From contig NZ_JAKVIJ010000004.1 in assembly GCF_022760965.1 (NCBI RefSeq), forward strand, positions 1-64,000: a DNA stretch of 64,000 bases, in the 5' to 3' direction. Both the position numbers and the translations under genes were made by a program. The notes below the pieces were generated by a model, which saw only the letters and a list, made by a program, of their open reading frames with translations, was not told where the DNA came from and did no database searches. Each line of letters opens with the position of its first letter. Within the stretch, counting starts at the first letter, position 1. Shown here piece by piece: positions 1 through 6,981 of this stretch. Source of the DNA: Simplicispira sedimenti (GTDB lineage: Bacteria > Pseudomonadota > Gammaproteobacteria > Burkholderiales > Burkholderiaceae_C).

Positions 1-9
1 TGCGACTTT

Positions 10-67
10 GTTTAACGACCACGGTTGTGGGTATCCGGTGTTTGGTCAGATAAACCATAAGTTGGGC
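10..67 (+). other. Possible attC (or attI) site at the left edge of the cassette array
   Basis: A GTTTAAC box (10-16) and a GTTGGGC box (61-67) fit the RYYYAAC/GTTRRRY core pair of integron recombination sites. They are spaced like the clearer sites downstream, and the first cassette gene starts 42 bases later. The interior pairs only weakly (GGTT/AACC, TATC/GATA), so this could be a degenerate attC, an attI, or chance. Confidence 0.4.
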
Positions 68-108
68 GGCTGTGGAACCAACTGGCTCACACGGAAAGGG
101 AGAAAAAG

Positions 109-1143
109 ATGATGAAGTTCAGCGAGGTGGTGGACTATCTGCAGAAGAAGAAACGGCCGATGTCCCTACTCATTGGCAATGGCTTCAGCATGGCATACGA
201 CAAAGACATTTTTTCGTACAACGCGCTTTACACGTTTCTGAACTCGCAAAACGACGATCTCATCAACAAGCTTTTTGGCGCCATCAAGACGAAAAATTTC
301 GAGCTGGTTATGCGCCAGCTCGACACCACGATCGCTTTACTGAAAGCATTTGGTGCTGAAGCAGCGCTTCAGGAACAGATCAAAGCGGCCAGCCAACACC
401 TCAAGGATGGCCTACTCAAATCCGTTAAAGAGTTGCATCCCGAGCATGTCTACAAAATGCCAGAAGAAAGGGCAGCAGCGTGCGCCAAGTTTCTCAGTCT
501 GTTCTTGGCCAGCGGAGGGCACATCTATTCAACAAACTACGACCTCCTGCTCTACTGGGTTCTTATGCGCCAAGGGGTAGTCAACCCAATAGACGGCTTT
601 GGACGAGAACTATTGAATCCAGTCGAAGCAAGTAGAGGTGAGGAGCAGGAATGGTCTGACCTTCTTTGGGGGCCAAATCAAGCTGATCAGAACATTCACT
701 ACCTGCATGGAGCGCTACATCTCTTTGATTCGGGTCATGAGGTAATCAAAGAGCAATACGACCAAGGCACCTACCTTCTTGAAAACATTGGCGAACGGCT
801 CGAGTCCGGAAACTATCCGATCTTCGTGACTGCAGGGAACGGTGACGAAAAGTTGGAGCACATTCGCCACAACCGCTATCTTTCGACGTGCTACGACAGG
901 CTATGTGCCGCCGACGGATCACTCGTGACATTCGGCTTCAATTTCGGCCCCTACGATGAGCACATCATCGAGGCGATCAACAAGGCGGCCAAATTCGGTT
1001 CAAAACAGCCACCAAAACTTTGGAGCATATATGTTGGCGTGTATTCCGAGGCGGATGCAGCGCACATGGAATCAATTAAAGGCAAGTTCCATCCGAAATT
1101 GCACCTCTTCGACGCGAAGACCGCAAACATTTGGGAACCGTGA
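109..1143 (+). CDS. DUF4917 / SIR2-like protein (integron cassette 1)
   Basis: This 344-residue protein has the layout of SIR2-like (SIR2_2/DUF4917) proteins. A nucleotide-binding GNGFS loop lies at residues 23-27, an STNYD motif near 142-146, a YLHG motif near 199, and an FGFNFGPYDEHI stretch near 276-287. The family is predicted to bind or hydrolyse NAD-type nucleotides; SIR2-like domains occur in several antiphage effectors, but DUF4917 itself is uncharacterised. The start is the first of two adjacent ATGs behind a purine-rich GGGAGAAAAAG. The gene is followed at once by an attC-like site and is visibly AT-richer than the nitrate genes, so it is probably acquired cargo. A defence role is inference. 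Confidence 0.8.
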   Translation: MMKFSEVVDYLQKKKRPMSLLIGNGFSMAYDKDIFSYNALYTFLNSQNDDLINKLFGAIKTKNFELVMRQLDTTIALLKAFGAEAALQEQIKAASQHLKDGLLKSVKELHPEHVYKMPEERAAACAKFLSLFLASGGHIYSTNYDLLLYWVLMRQGVVNPIDGFGRELLNPVEASRGEEQEWSDLLWGPNQADQNIHYLHGALHLFDSGHEVIKEQYDQGTYLLENIGERLESGNYPIFVTAGNGDEKLEHIRHNRYLSTCYDRLCAADGSLVTFGFNFGPYDEHIIEAINKAAKFGSKQPPKLWSIYVGVYSEADAAHMESIKGKFHPKLHLFDAKTANIWEP

Positions 1144-1207
1144 ACAGCCGTCCAACCCGTCATTGCAGCGGACTGCCTTCGGCAGCCGCTGAAATCGAAC
1201 GTTATGC
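1139..1207 (+). other. attC site of cassette 1
   Basis: A GC-rich hairpin (CAGCGGACTGCC / GGCAGCCGCTG) has one unpaired A in the left arm, the extrahelical base typical of attC, and a TTC loop. It ends in GTTATGC (1201-1207), a near match to GTTRRRY. It begins at the stop codon of the SIR2-like gene, as cassette sites do. Confidence 0.8.
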
Positions 1208-1263
1208 CTCTAATCGCGCCATTGGCCGATATTCCACAAGCTCATATTTCGGGAGATAAATTA

Positions 1264-2040
1264 ATGGCCGGGGAAGAGATTGTCGTTACTTCAGCTATTG
1301 CCGTTGGTGGCTACATCGGAACAAAACTATTTGGTACAGCCCTTGCAACCATGGGCGACGACATTAACAAACTCTACGTAAAGGGGCGAGACAAGATTGT
1401 CGAGATAGCTTCAAAGAAGGTGGATAACCCGGACGACGGAAAAAAGGTAAACATCCGTGCAGCCCGCGATGTACTTTGGAATGGCGCAATCACTGAAGAC
1501 GAAGTCTGCGCTGAATACTTTGGTGGCATGCTCGCTGCTGCGCGCAGCGAAGACGGAAAAGATGATGGAGTCGTTCACTACGTCGATACCATCAAAGCGA
1601 TGTCAGCGCGACAACTTGAACTGCACTATGTCATATACAAGGCTTGGCAAGGGCTACTTAATCAAAGTGGCAAGTCGATAAACGTTGCGAAAAGCGCAGA
1701 TGTCCAAGCTTGGCATATCTTCATGAATGGACTGGAATTGAGCCAAAGGCGGCTTCCGTATGACCGTGATTTAACCGTTCTACATCGGCTCGGTCTCCTC
1801 TCTCAGTTCGAGTACAACAGCCATACGATTGGCGACAAAACCATGCCATTCCTTAACGTTACACCTACAACCTTTGGCGTCATGTTGTTCGCTGTAGCGC
1901 ACAACAAAATCGAGACATGGCGGGAATTTGGGAACGAGAGTTACGAATCAACAGCAGGGATTCAACCACTCGGATATTTTGCGGAAAACTTGGAGAAGCT
2001 ATGCAATGCTTCAGGTATGCCATTCAAGGCCGAGGCATAA
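1264..2040 (+). CDS. Uncharacterised protein with glycine-rich hydrophobic N-terminus (integron cassette 2)
   Basis: This 258-residue protein is not confidently recognised. The first 30 residues are hydrophobic and glycine-rich (GGYIGTKLFGTALATMG), suggesting membrane association. A charged linker follows, then a central helical region (YFGGMLAAARSEDG...HYVDTIKAMSARQLELHYVIYKA). The C-terminal part contains LTVLHRLGLLSQFEY, which could be a winged-helix-like fold. The layout loosely recalls DUF4393/Abi-alpha proteins, but I cannot confirm this. ATG 1264 follows GGGAGATAAATTA, a good ribosome site; an upstream in-frame ATG at 1204 lies inside the attC core and is less likely. It is flanked on both sides by attC sites. 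Confidence 0.7.
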   Translation: MAGEEIVVTSAIAVGGYIGTKLFGTALATMGDDINKLYVKGRDKIVEIASKKVDNPDDGKKVNIRAARDVLWNGAITEDEVCAEYFGGMLAAARSEDGKDDGVVHYVDTIKAMSARQLELHYVIYKAWQGLLNQSGKSINVAKSADVQAWHIFMNGLELSQRRLPYDRDLTVLHRLGLLSQFEYNSHTIGDKTMPFLNVTPTTFGVMLFAVAHNKIETWREFGNESYESTAGIQPLGYFAENLEKLCNASGMPFKAEA

Positions 2041-2094
2041 CCCAGCAGTCAAGCCGATCCGCCTGCGACGGCCGGCTTACTTTATGCGTTATAC
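2035..2094 (+). other. attC site of cassette 2
   Basis: The 60-bp site starts with GCATAAC over the stop codon and ends with GTTATAC (2088-2094). In between are GTCAAGCCG and CGGCTTAC arms (L''/L') around a GC-rich loop. Length and layout match the next two sites. Confidence 0.85.
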
Positions 2095-2118
2095 CTTGAG
2101 GCCGCACCGAGCACACAC

Positions 2119-2745
2119 ATGACAAGCACGTATCCTTCATTCCTAGAAAGAGCAGAATTTGTCGCAGAGATTATTCGCGCTTACAGATTCGGTCGGAAAG
2201 TTGATCAAAATTCTCTATTTCAGCGCGCCTACGAACTCTGGCCTTGCTCTCATCGTATATCAACAGTTTTAAAACCCGACAATGTGAAGTGCATTGATGA
2301 GGAGATTCGAAAGCGGCTTTTGAAAGATGACGAATTTCTCCACTGCACATACACTTCGCACATTTACTGGAACTCCGATGAGGCAATTGTCGGTAAAATC
2401 GCTGTTGCTGCTGGGCTAGCCGAGGTTGCTGCAAACTCAATTGACAGTAGTACCGATCTACTGGCCGCAGCCAAGATGCTAAGGAACCTGTTCCAAGGCA
2501 TTGCGCTCCCATTTCTAGATGGCGACTACAGCAATGAATATGAAGATCAACCGGGCCACTGGGTTCACTTCGTGACGAGCCTGGAGCCAGCCGACGCGAT
2601 GATCCACCTGTTCCATCAGCGCATCTACTCAATAGAAGATGACGAAGTTTGGAGCCAAGAGAAAAAGGATTCTGAGTTTCGAAGGCTATCTGGGGTTTTG
2701 GAAAAGTATGAAGGAAATGTCGGTCGTGATCCGCCTATGGCATAA
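2119..2745 (+). CDS. Uncharacterised protein (integron cassette 3)
   Basis: This 208-residue soluble protein has no signal peptide or membrane segment and no family I recognise. It is mostly helical, with a tryptophan/histidine-containing middle (TSHIYWNSDEAIVGKIAVAAG) and an acidic stretch LDGDYSNEYEDQPGHWVHF. The C-terminus is charged. The ATG follows the attC core by 24 bases with only a weak ribosome site (GAGG about 20 bases upstream). It is transcribed like its neighbours and bounded by attC sites, so it is a single-gene cassette. Function unknown. Confidence 0.7.
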   Translation: MTSTYPSFLERAEFVAEIIRAYRFGRKVDQNSLFQRAYELWPCSHRISTVLKPDNVKCIDEEIRKRLLKDDEFLHCTYTSHIYWNSDEAIVGKIAVAAGLAEVAANSIDSSTDLLAAAKMLRNLFQGIALPFLDGDYSNEYEDQPGHWVHFVTSLEPADAMIHLFHQRIYSIEDDEVWSQEKKDSEFRRLSGVLEKYEGNVGRDPPMA

Positions 2746-2799
2746 CCGTTCACTCAAGCCGACGCCGCTACGCGGCGCGGCTTAATTCAGACGTTAGCA
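2740..2799 (+). other. attC site of cassette 3 (near-canonical)
   Basis: This is the clearest site in the array. It has GCATAAC, a spacer, CTCAAGCCGACGCCGC, a short loop, GCGGCGCGGCTTAATTC, and then GTTAGCA (2793-2799). It closely resembles attC sites of mobile-integron resistance cassettes such as aadA, including the unpaired A in GCCGACGCC. Length is 60 bp. Confidence 0.93.
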
Positions 2800-2814
2800 A
2801 AAAGAGGAGTCCGC

Positions 2815-3138
2815 GTGTTCCGAATTCGATATGTTATTTTTGGTGCGTTGCTTGGACTCTTGTCTTTGAATGCACTCGCTGAAAAGGCTGTAGTTGTTCT
2901 GTATCAATCTGGCTGTCGTAGCTATTTCATAGCAGATGGCCCTCGTGGCTTTTATCTCCTTGAATGGTACGGCGGATACGATCCATCTAAGGGTGATGTC
3001 ATCGTAGGTGACATCGGATCATATGGATTCAAGGATGTTTATTATCCACGGCAAGATCGAGAAGGTCGAATTTATGTGGATGATTACATGCTTTCAAAAG
3101 ACCGCGTACTTGAGAAATACCGAGAAAAATGCAATTAA
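2815..3138 (+). CDS. Small exported protein (integron cassette 4)
   Basis: This 107-residue protein begins with a Sec signal peptide (positive FRIRY, hydrophobic core, cleavage after LNALA near residue 22). The mature part of about 85 residues is rich in aromatics and glycine (GFYLLEWYGGYDPSKGDV), with two cysteines (one near the mature N-terminus, one as the penultimate residue) that could form a disulfide. Small exported proteins of unknown role are common integron cargo. The start is GTG behind a strong AAGAGGAG ribosome site. It is the last gene of the array. Confidence 0.75.
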   Translation: MFRIRYVIFGALLGLLSLNALAEKAVVVLYQSGCRSYFIADGPRGFYLLEWYGGYDPSKGDVIVGDIGSYGFKDVYYPRQDREGRIYVDDYMLSKDRVLEKYREKCN

Positions 3139-3166
3139 AACTGCATCATGAAGTAGCCAACGTTGG

Positions 3167-3226
3167 GGCTAACCCGGCGCTTAAGCCGACCCGCTAAAGG
3201 CGGGCGGCTTACCTTATTCGTTGAAA
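3167..3226 (+). other. attC site of cassette 4, right end of array
   Basis: The site runs from GGCTAAC (3167-3173) to GTTGAAA (3220-3226) and is 60 bp. The arms are CTTAAGCCGACCCGC and GCGGGCGGCTTA, with one unpaired A in the left arm. No further site follows; the next bases belong to the nitrate-operon promoter region, so this is the array boundary in the window. Confidence 0.85.
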
Positions 3227-3407
3227 GTCTGCTTTCATCTGCCGCCACAGGCCGCTCCTGGCCGAGACCAGTCACGCAGCGCCAGAGGATGACTGGCTGC
3301 AATCCCTGCAAACCAGTCCTTGGTCCTTGCGGCCACGTTGGTACCCCACAGAGGGTGCCAGCGCCTACCCACCTCGCGCACCACACCTCCGCGCCGCCTT
3401 GGTGCAC

Positions 3408-3424
3408 CGCACAACACCGGTGCA
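3408..3424 (+). promoter_or_regulatory. Candidate NtrC-binding site upstream of nrtA
   Basis: CGCACA-N5-GGTGCA resembles the NtrC consensus TGCACC-N5-GGTGCA with correct 17-bp length. It lies about 110 bp upstream of the sigma-54 promoter, a normal distance for an enhancer. The match is imperfect in the left half. Confidence 0.45.
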
Positions 3425-3522
3425 CTCCATCCTGCATCGCTTTAAGCCGAATCGGCCTCTGGCGCTCTTCTAAATTGCGCCTGCAGCTCTCAATTTGATA
3501 GCAAACTGCAGCTTTCAAAACC

Positions 3523-3538
3523 TGGCACGCGCTTTGCA
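3523..3538 (+). promoter_or_regulatory. Sigma-54 promoter of nrtABC
   Basis: TGGCACG-CGCT-TTGCA matches the -24/-12 consensus, with exactly 10 bases between the invariant GG and GC. Transcription should begin near 3549, giving a leader of about 160 nt before nrtA. Confidence 0.85.
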
Positions 3539-3550
3539 TTGATGCTGGCA

Positions 3551-3604
3551 GACCCCCCACAGGGTCACCACGGCGGCGCCACCCAACGGCGGGTGGCTGC
3601 CGCC
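3551..3604 (+). promoter_or_regulatory. Leader hairpins resembling an ANTAR-protein target
   Basis: Two hairpins follow the predicted start site. The first is GACCC-CCCACA-GGGTC (3551-3566) with a six-base loop. The second is long (3572-3604), with GCCACCC/GGGTGGC around the six-base loop AACGGC. A at loop position 1 and G at position 4 are the hallmark recognised by ANTAR proteins such as NasR/NasT. The first loop lacks the A1/G4 pattern. The regulator gene is not in this window. Confidence 0.6.
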
Positions 3605-3615
3605 TGTTACCGGAC

Positions 3616-3681
3616 AAAGGCGTCCCCACCCTGCGCATGCGGCCCCTGGCTGGCGTGCGCAGCGTGAGGACGCCTTTTTTT
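3616..3681 (+). terminator. Intrinsic terminator in the nrt leader (attenuator)
   Basis: AAAGGCGTCC (3616-3625) pairs with GGACGCCTTT, with an inner TGCGCA pairing, followed by a T-run to 3681. It lies between the sigma-54 promoter and nrtA with no gene in front of it, so it must act as a leader terminator that is overcome for expression. Confidence 0.75.
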
Positions 3682-3707
3682 GTTTTTCACGATGCAAGGG
3701 GAGCCCC

Positions 3708-4952
3708 ATGACCGATGTTCTGAAAACCAGCCTCAACCGCCGCACCGTGTTGCAGGCCGCCACCGTGGGCGCCGTGGGCGTGAGCCCCGCGCTGCGCGCG
3801 CTTGTGCACGCCCAGGGCTCGGACGCGCCCGAGAAGAAGGAGGTGAAGATCGGCTTCATTCCGCTGACCGACTGCGCCAGCGTGGTGATGGCCTCGGTGC
3901 TGGGCTTCGACAAGAAGTACGGCGTGACCATCATCCCCACCAAGGAGGCATCGTGGGCCGGTGTGCGCGACAAGCTGGTGAATGGCGAGCTGGACTTTGC
4001 CCATGTGCTATATGGCCTGGTGTACGGCGTGCACCTGGGCACGGCGGGCCCCAAGAAGGACATGGCGGTGCTCATGTCCCTCAACCACAACGGCCAGGCG
4101 ATCACGCTCTCCAAGGCCCTGGCCGACAAGGGTGCCGTGGACGGCCCCTCGCTCGCGGCGCTGATGGCCAAGGAGAAGCGCGAATACACCTTCGCGGGCA
4201 CCTTCCCCACGGGCACGCACGCGATGTGGATGCACTACTGGCTGGCGGCGGCGGGCATCAACCCGTTGTCGGGCGCCAAGCTGATCACCGTGCCGCCACC
4301 GCAGATGGTGGCCAACATGCGCGTGGGCAACATGGATGGCTTCTGCGTGGGCGAGCCCTGGAACCACCGCGCCATCATGGATGGCATCGGCATCACGGCC
4401 AACACCACGCAGGACATCTGGCAAGACCATCCCGAGAAGGTGCTGGGCACCTCGGCCGAGTTTGTGAAAAAGTACCCCAACACCACGCGCGCCGTGATGA
4501 TGGCGGTGCTGGAGGCGAGCCGCTGGATCGACGCGAGCCTGTCGAACAAGACCAAGATGGCCGAGACGGTGGCTGGCAAGGCCTACGTGAACACCAGCGT
4601 GGATGCGATCAACCAGCGCATCCTGGGCCGTTACCAGAACGGCCTGGGCAAGACCTGGGACGACCCGAACCACATGAAGTTCTTCAACGATGGTGCGGTG
4701 AACTTCCCCTACCTGTCGGACGGCATGTGGTTCCTCACCCAGCACAAGCGCTGGGGCCTGCTCAAGAGCCACCCGGATTACTTGGCCGTGGCCAAGCAGG
4801 TGAACCAGGTGGACCTGTACAAGTCGGTCGCCAGCGCCATGAAGATCAGCGTGCCCAAGGACGTGCTGCGCACCAGCAAGCTGATCGACGGCGTGGTGTG
4901 GGACGGCAAGGACCCCGCCAAGTACGCCGACGGTTTCAAGATCAAGGCCTGA
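3708..4952 (+). CDS. nrtA: Nitrate ABC transporter substrate-binding protein (NrtA/CmpA family)
   Basis: This 414-residue periplasmic binding protein should capture nitrate (possibly nitrite) for the NrtBC transporter. It starts with a twin-arginine-type signal (NRRTVLQAATVGAVG, R11-R12) and continues with the CmpA/NrtA fold: KIGFIPLTDCASVVMA, PTKEASWAGVRDKL, FVGEPWN-type segment GFCVGEPWNHRA. ATG 3708 follows AAGGGGAG. It is the first gene of nrtABC, 47 bases ahead of nrtB, under a sigma-54 promoter with a terminator-containing leader. CmpA (bicarbonate) is the only close alternative, and the nir/nas context argues for nitrate. Confidence 0.93.
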   Translation: MTDVLKTSLNRRTVLQAATVGAVGVSPALRALVHAQGSDAPEKKEVKIGFIPLTDCASVVMASVLGFDKKYGVTIIPTKEASWAGVRDKLVNGELDFAHVLYGLVYGVHLGTAGPKKDMAVLMSLNHNGQAITLSKALADKGAVDGPSLAALMAKEKREYTFAGTFPTGTHAMWMHYWLAAAGINPLSGAKLITVPPPQMVANMRVGNMDGFCVGEPWNHRAIMDGIGITANTTQDIWQDHPEKVLGTSAEFVKKYPNTTRAVMMAVLEASRWIDASLSNKTKMAETVAGKAYVNTSVDAINQRILGRYQNGLGKTWDDPNHMKFFNDGAVNFPYLSDGMWFLTQHKRWGLLKSHPDYLAVAKQVNQVDLYKSVASAMKISVPKDVLRTSKLIDGVVWDGKDPAKYADGFKIKA

Positions 4953-4999
4953 AACCACGGCTTTCGCCATCTACCACTTTCGACCCACCGGAGATCACC

Positions 5000-5944
5000 A
5001 TGGTCAGCGCCGTTTTTCATGCACCGCTGGAACCCACGCCAGCCAAAGCATCCGATGCTACTAAAAGCATAGCTACTAGCGCCCTATCTACGGGCGCTAA
5101 AGCCCAAAAAACCTTAAATCCACCCGCAGCACCCGCCCTGGCCCAGCGCGACGCTGGTGCGCTTTCGCGCGCCTTTTGGCAGAAGGTGCTGCCGCCCGTG
5201 CTGGGCCTGGGGCTGCTGGTGGGGCTGTGGGCGCTGGTGTCGGCCAGCACGGGCCGCAGCATTCCCACGCCCTACGAGACCTGGTTGCAGGCAGTGGAGG
5301 TGTTCAGCAACCCGTTCTACCGCAACGGCCCCAACGACCAGGGCGTGGGCTGGAACGTGCTGGCCTCGCTGGAGCGCGTGGCCGTGGGCTTTGGGCTGGC
5401 GGCGCTGGTGGGCATTCCGGCGGGGTTTGCCATCGGGCGCTTTGCGTTTCTGTCGCGCATGTTCAACCCGCTCATCAGCCTGCTGCGGCCGGTATCGCCG
5501 CTGGCGTGGCTGCCCATCGGGTTGCTGGTGTTCAAGGGCGCGAACCCTGCCGCCATCTGGACCATCTTCATCTGCTCCATCTGGCCCATGATCATCAACA
5601 CCGCCGTGGGCGTGCAGCGCGTGCCGCAGGACTACCTGAACGTGGCCCGCGTGCTCAACCTGAGCGAGTGGAAGGTGCTCACCAAGATCCTGTTCCCCTC
5701 GGTGCTGCCCTACATGCTGACCGGCGTGCGCCTGGCCGTGGGCACGGCGTGGCTGGTGATCGTTGCGGCCGAGATGCTGACGGGCGGCGTGGGCATTGGC
5801 TTCTGGGTGTGGGACGAGTGGAACAACCTCAACGTCAAGAACATCATCATCGCCATCTTCGTGATCGGCATCGTCGGGCTGCTGCTCGAAGCGGCCCTGG
5901 TCAAGCTGGCAACCGCCTTCACATTCGAGGAAGTGAAATCATGA
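5000..5944 (+). CDS. nrtB: Nitrate ABC transporter permease (NrtB)
   Basis: This 314-residue inner-membrane protein has about six transmembrane helices and the BPD_transp_1 EAA-like region (QDYLNVARVLNLSEWKVLTKILFPS). The start is the ATG after GGAGATCACC. Residues around 20-38 (ATKSIATSALSTGAKAQKT) are encoded by a copy of the dispersed palindromic repeat inserted in frame. The cytoplasmic N-terminus is therefore longer than usual and of low complexity, while the membrane domain is intact. Its stop overlaps the nrtC start (ATGA), implying coupled translation. Confidence 0.93.
   Translation: MVSAVFHAPLEPTPAKASDATKSIATSALSTGAKAQKTLNPPAAPALAQRDAGALSRAFWQKVLPPVLGLGLLVGLWALVSASTGRSIPTPYETWLQAVEVFSNPFYRNGPNDQGVGWNVLASLERVAVGFGLAALVGIPAGFAIGRFAFLSRMFNPLISLLRPVSPLAWLPIGLLVFKGANPAAIWTIFICSIWPMIINTAVGVQRVPQDYLNVARVLNLSEWKVLTKILFPSVLPYMLTGVRLAVGTAWLVIVAAEMLTGGVGIGFWVWDEWNNLNVKNIIIAIFVIGIVGLLLEAALVKLATAFTFEEVKS
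5057..5113 (+). repeat. Dispersed palindromic repeat, copy 1 (inside nrtB)
   Basis: It carries the family signature: TAGCT, then AGCGC, a short variable loop, GGGCGCT and a trailing A/T run. The copy lies wholly inside nrtB and keeps the reading frame. Confidence 0.75.
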
Positions 5945-6753
5945 ACGCATCGCTGTCCACCAAGTTCATCGAAGTCCAGGGCGTGGAGCAGACCTTCCGC
6001 ACCGCCAAGGGCCTGTTCCCGGCGCTGCGCGAGATCAACCTGACCATCGCCAAGGGCGAGTTCGTGGCCCTCATCGGGCACTCGGGCTGCGGCAAGTCCA
6101 CGCTGCTGAACCTGATCGCCGGGCTCACCACGCCCACCAACGGCGCGCTGCTGTGCGCCAACAAGGAGATCAAGGGCCCCGGGCCGGAGCGCGCCGTGGT
6201 GTTCCAGAACCACTCGCTGCTACCCTGGCTCACCTGCTTCGACAACATCTACCTGGCCGTGGAGCGCGTGTTCGGCGCCCGCGAGGGCAAGGCGCAGCTC
6301 AAGGCGCGCACCGACGCCGCCCTGGCCCTGGTGGGCCTGACGCACGCGGGCCAGAAGCGCCCCGGCGAAATCTCGGGCGGCATGAAGCAGCGCGTGGGCA
6401 TTGCCCGGGCGCTGTCGATGGAGCCGCAGGTGCTGCTGATGGACGAGCCCTTCGGCGCGCTCGACGCGCTGACGCGCGCCAAGCTGCAGGACGAGCTGCT
6501 GGAGATCGTGGTGCGCACGCAGAGCACGGTGGTGATGGTGACGCACGACGTGGACGAGGCCGTGCTGCTGTCCGACAAGATCGTGATGATGACCAACGGC
6601 CCGGCCGCGACCATCGGCGAAGTGCTGCACGTGGATTTGCCCCGCCCGCGCTCGCGCGTGGAACTGGCCGAGGACGCACGCTATGTGAACTACCGCAAGG
6701 CGGTGATCGACTTCCTGTACACGCGCCAGGGGCACGTCGAAAAGGCGGCGTGA
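5941..6753 (+). CDS. nrtC: Nitrate ABC transporter ATP-binding protein (NrtD/NrtC type)
   Basis: This 270-residue ATPase energises nitrate uptake by NrtAB. Walker A is GHSGCGKST, the signature is ISGGMKQRVGIARAL, Walker B is VLLMDEPFGALD, and the H-loop is VMVTHDVDEAV. The length is that of a plain NrtD/TauB-like subunit, without the extra binding-protein domain found in cyanobacterial NrtC. It overlaps nrtB by four bases and ends the operon, with a strong terminator 14 bases downstream. Confidence 0.93.
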   Translation: MNASLSTKFIEVQGVEQTFRTAKGLFPALREINLTIAKGEFVALIGHSGCGKSTLLNLIAGLTTPTNGALLCANKEIKGPGPERAVVFQNHSLLPWLTCFDNIYLAVERVFGAREGKAQLKARTDAALALVGLTHAGQKRPGEISGGMKQRVGIARALSMEPQVLLMDEPFGALDALTRAKLQDELLEIVVRTQSTVVMVTHDVDEAVLLSDKIVMMTNGPAATIGEVLHVDLPRPRSRVELAEDARYVNYRKAVIDFLYTRQGHVEKAA

Positions 6754-6766
6754 CCGGGACTCGCAC

Positions 6767-6799
6767 AAAGGCCCTGGCTGCGTGCAGCCAGGGCCTTTT
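6767..6799 (+). terminator. Terminator of nrtABC
   Basis: AAAGGCCCTGGCTGC pairs with GCAGCCAGGGCCTTTT around a two-base loop, directly after the nrtC stop. Confidence 0.85.
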
Positions 6800-6860
6800 G
6801 CATCTTCGGCGCGAAACAATGCTCACGGCCAATGAGCCTGGCGCGGCCCACGCCAGCAGC

Positions 6861-6968
6861 CGCCGCGCAAGGGCCGCCAGTGCTCCGAGTCCAGGCGCTG
6901 GTGGCGTCCCCCTTCCCGAATTGCGCAGCAATTCGAGAGAAGGGGGAAGCGGCGCAGCCGCTCAGGGG
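6861..6968 (+). repeat. Second dispersed repeat family, copy A
   Basis: The stretch contains CGCCGCGCAAGGGCCGCC, CCCCCTTCCCGAAT, a short palindrome (GAATTGCGCAGCAATTC), GAGAGAAGGGGGAAG and CAGGGGG. An inverted copy lies at 16584-16683. Both copies are intergenic. Confidence 0.7.
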
Positions 6969-6981
6969 GTTGTGCCCTGCC

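Noticed and set aside
1201..1263. ATG at 1204 as the start of cassette gene 2
   Set aside because: It lies inside the GTTATGC attC core, lacks a ribosome site, and ATG 1264 has GGGAG at good distance.
3480..3520. TTTGATAGC stretch resembling half of the dispersed repeat, near the nrt promoter
   Set aside because: Only the left half is present and no matching right arm follows, so it is not counted as a copy.
5176..5940. Long arginine- and glycine-rich alternate frames across nrtB and nrtC
   Set aside because: Composition is typical of frame-shifted high-GC sequence and the real genes occupy the other frame with clear motifs.
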